A DNA stretch of 64,000 bases from an uncultured Pseudoflavonifractor sp. GTDB taxonomy: Bacteria; Bacillota; Clostridia; Oscillospirales; Oscillospiraceae. Under the pieces are notes generated by a model. That model was not told where the DNA came from. It ran no database searches and saw only the letters and a program-made list of their open reading frames with translations. The stretch lies in NCBI RefSeq assembly GCF_944387805.1, contig NZ_CALXGI010000007.1, forward strand, positions 18,043 to 82,042, in the 5' to 3' direction. Position numbers and translations under genes: made by a program. How positions within the stretch are numbered: position 1 is the stretch's first letter; each line of letters opens with the position of its first letter. Below, piece by piece: positions 50,810-59,400 of the stretch.

Positions 50810-51691
50810 ATGGCAAAAAAATATCCTATCATCTATGCTGATCCCCCGTGGAACTACTCGCAAAAAAGGGTGAACGGAGCAGCAGAGAAACACTATTCTA
50901 CCATGAGCATAGAGGAACTTTGTGCGCTGCCCGTGGCTGAAATTTCCGCCTCAGACTGCGTTCTTTTCCTGTGGACGACATTTCCCCAACTTCCCAATGC
51001 TTTACAGTTGATACAGGCGTGGGGATTCTCCTACAAAAGTGTAGCGTTTGTTTGGCTGAAGAAAAACCGCAAAGCAGATAGTTGGTTTTATGGAATGGGC
51101 TTTTGGACGAGGGCAAATGCGGAAGTTTGTCTCTTGGCCACAAAAGGGCACCCAACACGGAAAGCGGCCAATGTCCATCAATTCATCATCTCGCCTGTTG
51201 AGGCTCACAGCAAAAAGCCGGATGAAGTCCGTGAAAAAATAGTTGCTCTCATGGGTGATTTACCTCGTGTAGAGTTATTTGCTCGTCAGACCACACCTGG
51301 ATGGGACGTATGGGGAAACGAGGTTGAATCTACTCTTCTGAATTTTGGCCCGTCCCACACATCGAGTGGAGAGGAAGGTTGTGATATGGCAAAACGCAAT
51401 AGAGCAAAGGTCATTCGATTTACGGACGAAGAATGGGATCACTTAAATCAAGAGGCGGATAAAGCTGGCGTGTCAAAAGAACGATTTGTTAGAGACGCCG
51501 TTGCTGGAATCGAGTTGACGCCTAAGCCGCCGGAAGAACTGGCGGCATTGATAAAAGAACTGAATGCCATTGGCAACAATATCAACCAGATTGCCAGAAT
51601 CGCAAATAGCAAGCATGAGATTACCCAACAGGAACTTGCGGTGGTAGAGTGCTTGGTAAAGCAAATTTGGGAAAAGGTATTGGAGCTGTAA
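50810..51691 (+). CDS. MT-A70 adenine methyltransferase fused in frame to a MobC-like relaxosome protein
   Basis: In this 293-residue protein residues 1-190 are an MT-A70-type N6-adenine methyltransferase with catalytic DPPW (YADPPWNYS), FLWTTFPQLP and TPGWDVWGNE. Residues 193-293 match MobC-type mobilisation proteins: a ribbon-helix-helix-like start (IRFTDEEWDHLNQEADKAG) and LNAIGNNINQIARIAN. ATG 50810 has AAAGGAG upstream. An internal ATG at 51386 (residue 193) has its own GAGGAAGG 7 bp upstream, so MobC may also be made alone. The two proteins are normally separate. The relaxase gene follows without a gap. Confidence 0.85.
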   Translation: MAKKYPIIYADPPWNYSQKRVNGAAEKHYSTMSIEELCALPVAEISASDCVLFLWTTFPQLPNALQLIQAWGFSYKSVAFVWLKKNRKADSWFYGMGFWTRANAEVCLLATKGHPTRKAANVHQFIISPVEAHSKKPDEVREKIVALMGDLPRVELFARQTTPGWDVWGNEVESTLLNFGPSHTSSGEEGCDMAKRNRAKVIRFTDEEWDHLNQEADKAGVSKERFVRDAVAGIELTPKPPEELAALIKELNAIGNNINQIARIANSKHEITQQELAVVECLVKQIWEKVLEL

Positions 51692-53041
51692 ATGGCTATT
51701 ACAAAAGTGATTGCAATTCGTTCCAGATTGGATAGTCGAGTGAACTATGTGACCAATAGCAAAAAGACAACATTGTCCGCTGGCCTTACTTACATTACAA
51801 ATCCAGAGAAAACAGAGCAATCGTTTTTTGTCACCGCAATTAACTGTGGCAGTCCAGAAACAGCGTATCGGGAAATGCAGCAAGTCAAGCAGCGTTTTCA
51901 CAATACAGGCGGAGTGCTTGGCTACCACTTTATTCAATCGTTTGCCCCTGGAGAGGTTACGCCGGAGCAGGCTCATAAAATTGGCGTAGCATTTGCGAAA
52001 GAAGTATTCGGAAACGCTTATCAAGTTGTAGTAGGCACACACCTGGATCGGGCGCATCTTCACTCTCATATCATCATCAATTCAGTTTCCTTTTTGGATG
52101 GGAAAAAATATCACTCCAGTCCAATTAGCTATTACAATACCATTCGCAAAACCTCAGATGAACTGTGCAAAGCGGAAAATCTCTCAGTTCTGTCTCCCGA
52201 AAACAAGGGACAGCACTATGCCGAGTGGAAGGCCCAGCAGGAGGGCAAACCGACGCTCTCTCAAATGCTCCGGGATGAGATCGACTTGGTGATCCGTGAC
52301 TGCTTTACCTTTCCCGATTTTCTTAACCTGTTGGAGAAAAAGGGATACGCAGTCTCCCGGAACCCCAACCGCAAATACCTGACGGTACGGCCACCCGGAG
52401 CAAAGCGAAATTTCCGCCTGGATCGGCTGGGCGAAGGGTACACCGTGGAGGACATCAAGCAGCGTATCCAGGAGCAGCAGCGGGCCATTTTGGAGGGCCG
52501 TGTTCCCGCCTATCAGCCGCTTCCGGTTCGGCGCTATCGTTTCTCCGGTTCCTGGAGAACTGTCCGCAAAAAGAAGATCACCGGCTTTTATGCGCTGTAC
52601 CTCAGATACGTTTATCTGCTGCGCCGGTACAAAAGGCCGACCCGAAAAAGAATCTCTTATGAAATGCGTCGTGAAGTGCTCCGTCTGGAACGCTATCAGG
52701 CGCAATTTTTATATCTCCATGAGCATGGCATTTCCACCGTGGAGCAGCTTATGGAGCGTCAGGCACAAATCGAGCAGGAGATCCAGCAGCGGACAGAACT
52801 CAGGCAACCGCTCTATACAAAAAGGAGGTGTGAAACCGATGAGAAGATCAAAGAAGAACTCGCCCGTGAGATTGACCGCCAGACCGCCTCCTTACGGGAG
52901 CTTCGGAAGGAGCGAACACTCTGCAAACGGATCGAACAGCAGATTCCCGGTATTCAGCAGAACTTACGGGAGTTCGAGAAAAACAAATCACAAAATCAGA
53001 AGGAGGTTATCAGACATGAGTACCAGCGGAGAAACCGCTGA
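51692..53041 (+). CDS. Relaxase/mobilisation nuclease, MobP type
   Basis: The 449-residue protein has the relaxase metal-binding motif HLDRAHLHSHIIIN (His pattern H-x4-H-x-H) and an N-terminal catalytic Tyr candidate in SRVNYVTNSKKT. The C-terminal half is a basic coiled coil (about 260-449). It nicks oriT and stays bound to the transferred strand, together with MobC encoded directly upstream (TAA then ATG). The motif set fits the MOB-P class common in Firmicutes elements. Confidence 0.92.
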   Translation: MAITKVIAIRSRLDSRVNYVTNSKKTTLSAGLTYITNPEKTEQSFFVTAINCGSPETAYREMQQVKQRFHNTGGVLGYHFIQSFAPGEVTPEQAHKIGVAFAKEVFGNAYQVVVGTHLDRAHLHSHIIINSVSFLDGKKYHSSPISYYNTIRKTSDELCKAENLSVLSPENKGQHYAEWKAQQEGKPTLSQMLRDEIDLVIRDCFTFPDFLNLLEKKGYAVSRNPNRKYLTVRPPGAKRNFRLDRLGEGYTVEDIKQRIQEQQRAILEGRVPAYQPLPVRRYRFSGSWRTVRKKKITGFYALYLRYVYLLRRYKRPTRKRISYEMRREVLRLERYQAQFLYLHEHGISTVEQLMERQAQIEQEIQQRTELRQPLYTKRRCETDEKIKEELAREIDRQTASLRELRKERTLCKRIEQQIPGIQQNLREFEKNKSQNQKEVIRHEYQRRNR

Positions 53042-53654
53042 TCTGATGGTACGGGAAGGGATTCAGATTACTGAGAGCGCCCTCAAGCTGGCAGGGCTGG
53101 GAGCCAAAAATCTGGCGGCGCTGCTGATTGCCCTGGCCAACGACAACCAGAAGGTTGCCGGTAAAACCACGTTGAAGCGACTGATCCAGGATCGGGAGGA
53201 GCTGACCATTTTCTCCATTAACGAGCAGGACTTGGCTGCGTTCAAAAAGGAGAGTACCCAGTACGGTGTCCTGTACTATCCGATCATCAACAAGGCTGAA
53301 AAGACCGGCACGGTGGAGATCATGGCAAAGGCCAAGGACGCCCGCCAGATCAATCGCATCCTGGAGCGTATGGGCATTGCCGTTCCCACTCGCCAGGAGG
53401 ACGAGGCCGCAAAAAAAGAGGCGTCCCGTGTTCCATCCGGCGAAAAATCCAGGGAATGCGGGACAGATACGAGAGCAGCTACCGAGGATATGAACAGTGA
53501 CCCCAAGCAGCGACCCTCCGTGCGTAAAAAGATGGAGGCTTTCAAAGCGCAACAAGCCCAGCGTGATAAGGGACAGCCCCAGCGTGAAAAGGGTGCTCCC
53601 GTTTTTCACCACGCCAAGAACGGCAAAAAATCAAGAGGGGGACTGGAACGATGA
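53016..53654 (+). CDS. DUF3801 (PcfB-like) conjugation protein
   Basis: The 212-residue protein has the DUF3801/PcfB-type N-terminal domain (GIQITESALKLAGLGAKNLAALLIAL, LTIFSINEQDLAAFKKES, IMAKAKDARQINRILERMG) and a charged, disordered tail. In pCF10 PcfB assists the coupling protein PcfC in substrate delivery, so it probably works with the VirD4 protein at 62505. It overlaps the relaxase gene by 26 bp; GGAGG precedes ATG 53016. It ends in Leu-Glu-Arg and overlaps the next start by 4 bp. Confidence 0.82.
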   Translation: MSTSGETADLMVREGIQITESALKLAGLGAKNLAALLIALANDNQKVAGKTTLKRLIQDREELTIFSINEQDLAAFKKESTQYGVLYYPIINKAEKTGTVEIMAKAKDARQINRILERMGIAVPTRQEDEAAKKEASRVPSGEKSRECGTDTRAATEDMNSDPKQRPSVRKKMEAFKAQQAQRDKGQPQREKGAPVFHHAKNGKKSRGGLER

Positions 53655-54658
53655 AGCGCATCTTTTGTATCCTGTGTGCTATGGCCTTGCTGCTCGGCGG
53701 CGTCACGACCACCGCATTTGCGGCGGCGGCTCCCACCGAAACGCCCCAGGCGGCGGAGGGCGACAACACCGTCTCTCCCTCCCCGGAAGGGGTGACGGAG
53801 GTGCCGATCCCCACGCCTGATCCGGTGCCGCTCTATCCCGCCGAGGTGAAGCAGAGCGAGGAAAACGGAGTAACTCGGATCGAAAAGATCTACTATCTCT
53901 CCGCCCAGGATGACCCGTCCAACATTCCCACTGAGGACTTTGAGCGTGAGGGAAAGGTTTACACGCTGCTGGATGTGTTGAAACAGGCCCAGATCGAGAG
54001 TGACACCCAGGACTATGTGGAGGTTCTGACACTGGATTCCGATACCCAGGACATGGAGAAGATTCTGGCCATGCTGGAGCCGGAGCTGGAAGTACAGACC
54101 GAGGACGGCTATCAGGGAGTTCTCTCCCTGGATCACACCACCATCACGGTGGAGGCCGCAGGCTACAAGAGCAGCAGCCGCACTGTGTCGGCTACCCGCA
54201 CCTATCCCAACCTGTCCGGAGCAGATGTGTCCCTGATCCCCAAGAGCATCACAGACAGTGGCCGGACGCTGACGCTGGCCGATGTGCAGTGGCAGGAGGC
54301 TGCAACCACTCAGACCGACGGATATGATATGGCTCTGCGCTATACCGCCACCGCTACCTACACCGGCACAGCCACCAGCAAATACGCAACCGGCTATGTG
54401 GTTACGGCAAACTATGTGGGAGAGGTCACCAGGGTGAGCACCGATGTGATTACCTATACGGCGGTATTTTCCAGCGGCGACTCCGCATCTGCCGGCAAGG
54501 ACACTGATGCCGCTATCGACACTACGCAGTCCGCCCCGTTCTCCTTTGATTGGAAATGGCTGCTGATCCCCCTTGGGTTGGGTGCTCTGGGCTGCGCCGG
54601 TTATTTTGGGCAGAAAGGCTACAAACACTACATCAACAAGAAACGGGGGTACGAATGA
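53651..54658 (+). CDS. Secreted, C-terminally membrane-anchored element protein
   Basis: The 335-residue protein has a signal peptide (cleavage likely after TTAFA, about residue 24) and a Pro/Thr-rich stretch. A beta-rich extracellular body follows, then a C-terminal membrane helix (WLLIPLGLGALGCAGYF) before a basic tail (YKHYINKKRGYE). It lacks an LPxTG motif. It lies between mobilisation genes and a sortase, so a role in surface contact or envelope assembly during mating is likely but unproven. Confidence 0.72.
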   Translation: MKRIFCILCAMALLLGGVTTTAFAAAAPTETPQAAEGDNTVSPSPEGVTEVPIPTPDPVPLYPAEVKQSEENGVTRIEKIYYLSAQDDPSNIPTEDFEREGKVYTLLDVLKQAQIESDTQDYVEVLTLDSDTQDMEKILAMLEPELEVQTEDGYQGVLSLDHTTITVEAAGYKSSSRTVSATRTYPNLSGADVSLIPKSITDSGRTLTLADVQWQEAATTQTDGYDMALRYTATATYTGTATSKYATGYVVTANYVGEVTRVSTDVITYTAVFSSGDSASAGKDTDAAIDTTQSAPFSFDWKWLLIPLGLGALGCAGYFGQKGYKHYINKKRGYE

Positions 54659-54659
54659 C

Positions 54660-55487
54660 ATGAAGAAACTGCTTGCCACGCTGCTTGCCGCCTGCTGCCT
54701 GACGGGGGCCACCATGCTGCCCGCCAGTGCGCTGGAGTATTCCTTTGATGCGCCGGACAATCCGCTCTTTGGCAGGCCCACCTCGGATGACACCATCTAT
54801 GTGACCACCGGCGCACCGGCCAACACCGACCGTAGCAAGAACGCTGCCTTGATCCCACCTACCTTTGGCTCGCCCACCTCCTACGTTCTGGGCAGCGGCG
54901 AGCTGCTGACGCCCAATCTGATCCGGGACGGGCAGATTTATACTGGCCCTGGAAACGCCACCTCGGCGGGCACTGGGACGGTGACTGTCCCCGGAGCTAC
55001 CGGGACGACCACCATTCCGAACACCTCCACGGTGCCGACCTTACCCAGTGTGGATACCAGCGGCAGCGTAACGGCTTATACGCCGGTGACGGATGCCCTC
55101 TATTACAGCGGCGGCTATATCGCCACCTTGTCCATCCCTTCCATCGGCCTGAAGGTCAATGTCAACGAGGGAACGAGCGCCACCGCCCTGGCTACGGGGG
55201 CGGGGCATTTTGAGAACACCAGCATCTGGAATGGCAATGTGGCAATCGCAGGCCATAACAGAGGTGTGAATAACCACTTTGGCAAAATCCATACGCTGTC
55301 TGGAGGTGATAAAATTACCCTGACCACAAAGCTGGGCACCCGCACCTATGAGGTGTACTCGGTGCAGAAGATCCTCAGCACCCAGGTGTCGGTGTTGGAT
55401 GCCACCAACGACAACATCATTACCCTTGTCACCTGTGTCATGGATCAGCCCGCTTATCGTTGGTGTGTGCAGGCAAAGATGGTTTGA
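54660..55487 (+). CDS. Class D-like sortase
   Basis: This 275-residue secreted protein has a signal peptide (MKKLLATLLAACCLTG, cleavage near ASA), a Thr/Ser/Gly-rich linker and a sortase domain. His is in VAIAGHNRG, catalytic Cys in TLVTCVMDQ and Arg in PAYRWCVQ. It has no obvious second membrane anchor, so it may be released or held by an uncleaved signal. Sortases join LPxTG-type proteins to the wall or to each other; the adhesin at 56499 ends in LPKTGY and is the obvious substrate. It starts 1 bp after the previous stop. Confidence 0.88.
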   Translation: MKKLLATLLAACCLTGATMLPASALEYSFDAPDNPLFGRPTSDDTIYVTTGAPANTDRSKNAALIPPTFGSPTSYVLGSGELLTPNLIRDGQIYTGPGNATSAGTGTVTVPGATGTTTIPNTSTVPTLPSVDTSGSVTAYTPVTDALYYSGGYIATLSIPSIGLKVNVNEGTSATALATGAGHFENTSIWNGNVAIAGHNRGVNNHFGKIHTLSGGDKITLTTKLGTRTYEVYSVQKILSTQVSVLDATNDNIITLVTCVMDQPAYRWCVQAKMV

Positions 55488-55491
55488 TTTT

Positions 55492-55520
55492 TTGACAGCC
55501 TCTTATATCCTTGCTATGAT
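55492..55520 (+). promoter_or_regulatory. Promoter within the surface-protein module
   Basis: TTGACA (55492-55497), 17-bp spacer and TATGAT (55515-55520), 34 bp before the next start. It is near consensus and allows separate expression of the stalk and adhesin genes. Confidence 0.85.
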
Positions 55521-55553
55521 GTCGGCAGAAATCGCTCAGACAAGGAGGCTTTG

Positions 55554-56411
55554 ATGATGAAAAAGAATATCCCCATGTTTCTCGCAGGTCTGTTCTGCGG
55601 GGCTGCCCTGTTTGGCGGCAGCGTAGCCTATGCTGCTGGCATCCTTGCAACACCCACCACCGACCTTGACCAGCGGATCACATTGGACGGTCAGGAAATC
55701 GAGCTGATTGGCTATGTGATTAACGGCAACAACTACTTCCAACTCCGGGATCTTGGCGACAAGCTGGGATTTGGCGTGAGCTGGGACAACGACACCCGCA
55801 CCGTGGTGATTACCACAGAACCTACCGGACAGACTGAGAATCCGGCTAACGTGGCTACCACCGCAGACCCCTATCATGCGGCGGCGGCAACCGGCTCCCG
55901 GTATCAGCCCAAAGTAGGCGATCAGATCCTCTGCGATGACGGTTCTACCTACACTATTACAGACGTGAGCCGTTGGGACAAGAATATGTTCCAGGATGGC
56001 CCTCTCCCTGAACTGCCCACCGCCACCTGCGATTGGAGCCTCATGCCCCAGGTAGAACTCCCTGCCCCGGAGGTTCGCCGGTACAGCAGCGCAGGACAGG
56101 ACTATCTCTTTGCCCGCAACATCTACGAATCCCGCCGGATGCTGTATACTTTATTTAATGCCATCGGAGACAACCCCGAAACCTGGAAGGATGGGAAGCC
56201 GGTTCTCCATCCCAGCGGAAATGCGAAGGTGAAGATTTCCTTCACTATTCCTACGGAAATCACCCCACAGACCTTCTGGCCCTGGAGATCTTCTGAGATT
56301 ACCAATCTCTTTAATTCCTGCCCTCCCGGAACCTATTACATGGAAGCGTGGGACGTTTATAAAAACGGCGTTTTCCAGCGCACCGAGTATAACATCATGC
56401 ACCGCATCTAG
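55554..56411 (+). CDS. Secreted protein with copper-amine-oxidase-N-like stalk domain
   Basis: The 285-residue protein has a signal peptide (NIPMFLAGLFCGAALFGG, cleavage near AYA). A copper-amine-oxidase N-terminal-like domain follows (ITLDGQEIELIGYVINGNN, FQLRDLGDKLGFGVSWDND, TVVITT), then a C-terminal region of ~180 residues without a recognised fold. AGGAGG precedes two possible ATGs (55554, 55557). This domain often serves as a surface-exposed beta module in Firmicutes. It has its own promoter and terminator, so it can be expressed independently of the conjugation genes. Confidence 0.75.
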   Translation: MMKKNIPMFLAGLFCGAALFGGSVAYAAGILATPTTDLDQRITLDGQEIELIGYVINGNNYFQLRDLGDKLGFGVSWDNDTRTVVITTEPTGQTENPANVATTADPYHAAAATGSRYQPKVGDQILCDDGSTYTITDVSRWDKNMFQDGPLPELPTATCDWSLMPQVELPAPEVRRYSSAGQDYLFARNIYESRRMLYTLFNAIGDNPETWKDGKPVLHPSGNAKVKISFTIPTEITPQTFWPWRSSEITNLFNSCPPGTYYMEAWDVYKNGVFQRTEYNIMHRI

Positions 56412-56442
56412 CCTATATCCATTAAACTTCATATCCACCTAA

Positions 56443-56476
56443 AAAGACGCCCAATGCGATTGCATCGGGCGTCTTT
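56443..56476 (+). terminator. Hairpin terminator before the adhesin gene
   Basis: Arms starting AAAGACGCCC (56443) and ending GGGCGTCTTT (56476) pair over about 14 bp with one bulge. Only TTT follows, so read-through into the adhesin gene is possible. Confidence 0.65.
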
Positions 56477-56498
56477 GCTATTCAAAGGAGGTCATACC

Positions 56499-59400
56499 AT
56501 GACACGGAGACTGCTTGCACTGGTACTGTGCATTGCCACCTTGCTGAGCCTCTGTACCGGCTTTGCCTCTGCTGCCAACACTGTGGAGGACGCTCTGGGT
56601 GAAGTTGACATCTACAACGGCGGTTACGAGCTGGCCTACCTGTCCATCAACGGGCGGGTACAGTCCCAGAAGTACACTTACTACAATTACATCAACGCAG
56701 CTGGCCAGCAGAAGGAGATCCCGGCCTACTGCGTCAACCCCAATCTATATGGAGTTCCGCAGACCGTTGGGGTTGGGGAAAGCATTTCCTATCTGGCCGA
56801 AGAAAAGACCAGCGATCCCAAGGTGATGGGTATTATTGCAAACGGCTATCCTACCCGTGGCCTTGCGGAGCTGAACCTGGAGAACAAGTACCAGGCGTAC
56901 TATGCCACAAAAATGGCGCTCTGGTGCTATCTGCTCTCCAACTGGAACATCAATAACCTGAAAGTTAATCCCTCCCTGTCTGGAGTTGAGTTGACCCGGG
57001 CGCAGAAAATTCTTGCGGCAACAAAGGACATTTACGCCAGGGGCACCAGCTGGACTGAGACACTTTCTCCCAGTGTCACCTGCACCCCGGATCGTGATAC
57101 CGCATACGCCGTCACCGTAGACGGCAAGCAGTACAAGCAGCAGGTATTTACCTTCTGGAGCAAGACCTGGGTTTGCGATTATACAGTCAATGTGGGTTTC
57201 ACCGACCCCGCCTCTGTTCCCGAAGGAACCCGTATTGTTGACCTTAACAACCAGGATATTACCACCATTACAACCGAAGGGACTGGCGATGGGTACGCCG
57301 GTCAGTTCAAGGTGCTCTACCCGGCAGACAGCATCCAGGGTGAGACTGGCAGCGTCCAGCTCTCCTTCAGCACAAATGTCTACAAGTACGCTGTGTTCTA
57401 TGCCGTATGCCAAGAGAAGGACACCTATGGCAACTTGCAGAACTATGTAGTAGACACCGACCCCACCGTTACCATGAACCTGTCCGCATACAGCAATTAC
57501 GCTGATAACCCGGACGATGAACCCGATGAAACTGGACTGCGGATTCTGAAATACGAAACCGGGACGGAGCTGCCTCTTTCCGGCGCACGGTTTGAGGTTA
57601 TCGGCCCCGATGGTGACAGCATTGGCTCCTTTGTCACTGACAGCAACGGCGAGATCTATATTCCCCTGCTGAAAACCGGCAATTACACCGTCATTGAGCG
57701 GGAAGCCCCCAATCATTACCTGATCAGCAAGGAACCCACGCAGAATGTGACAGTGGTATATGATGAGATTGCGGAAGTCACCTACTTCAACGATCCCTAT
57801 GGCAGTCTGCGCATCGAAAAGAAGTCCAACACGGGTATGAACCTGCCCGGTGCCGTTATCACCATTGAGCATATCGAAAGTGGGCAGACCTACACCACCA
57901 CCACCAACTCCGCAGGCTGTGCTATTTTCACCGAGATCAAGCCTGGAGCCTACCGTGTTCAGGAAAAGACGGCTCCGGTTGGCTGGAAGCTGGACGATAC
58001 CATCTACACCACGACGGTAGTTGCCGGTGAAACCACCACGCTGCCTATCATCAATGAGGAACTCCCCGGCCTACGCATTGTCAAGTACGACCGCAAAAAC
58101 TATCTGGCCATGCCCGGAGTGACCTTCGAGGTATTCCGTGACGAAGTAAGCCTGGGTAAATTCCAAACGGACGCATTTGGTGAAATTCTGCTGACCGATC
58201 TGGAACCCGGAACCTACCGAGCGGTGGAAGTAGACACCGGAAACGATGGCTATATCCTGGACACCACCCCCCAGTCGGTGGAACTGAAGGCCGGTGACGG
58301 CATTAAGGAACTGACCTTCTTTAATGATATGAAACCCGGCATGAGGCTCATTAAGGTGGATTCCGCCGATCCGTCCAAGGTGATCCCCAATGCGGTCTTT
58401 GAGATCAAGTCGGTGGCGGGTGACTATGGCCCGGAGGAGTTTACCACCGATGAAAACGGCGAGATCGACCTGTCCCACCTGCCCGCTGGAGCCTATGTGG
58501 TAACGGAGAAGTCCTGCCCCGGCTACATCATCGACGAAGCCCAGCGCATTATCCAGCTTGATCCCAACGAGGACGCCCAGTTCGTCTTTACCAACTCCAT
58601 CAAGCCGTCCTTCCAGCTGATTAAGCTCAGCGCCGACGGCTCCCGGCTGGCTGGCGTCACCTTCCGCATTGCCAAAATCGAGGATGGAAGCCACTACCTT
58701 GACCGTACCACCAATTCCCAGGGCGAGATCCTGATTGCGGATCTGGAGCCGGGTGTCTACTCCGTCAAGGAAACCGCTACGGTGGCCGACCACATCTTAG
58801 ACCCCACCGAATACCACGTTGAGCTGTTCCCTGGTCAGACCTCTACAATCACCATTCAGAACGACAAGCGGCCTGACCTGACTATCCGCAAGACTGATAA
58901 GGACACCGGCGAACCCATCTCCGGCGTCACCTTCACGCTGAACTATGCGGACGGCCCCACCATTACCACCGAACCCACCGGCGAGGACGGCACCGTGACC
59001 ATCGAGAACCTGCTGCCCGGCGTTTATACCGTCACCGAGCAGAGTGTGCCGGAGGGCTATATCCTGGACGCCACCCCCCAGCAGGTGACACTGGAGCCGA
59101 ACCGGGACGCTACGGTGCAGTTCCAGAACTACAAGCGGCCCACACTGACCATCCACAAGGTGGACATCAACGGCAACGCCCTGACGGGGGCTATCTTTGA
59201 AGTCAAGACCAAGGCGGGCGTGAAGATCGGAGACTTCCCCGTAGGCCCGGACGGTTCTATTACCGTTGAGAATATCCATCTGGATGAGGGTTACTACGTC
59301 GTCACCGAAATCCAGGCCCCGGACGGCTACATTCTGGACTCCACCCCTCACGAGGTTTATCTGCGGCCCGGTAAAACCACCGAGATCTCCATTGAGAACG

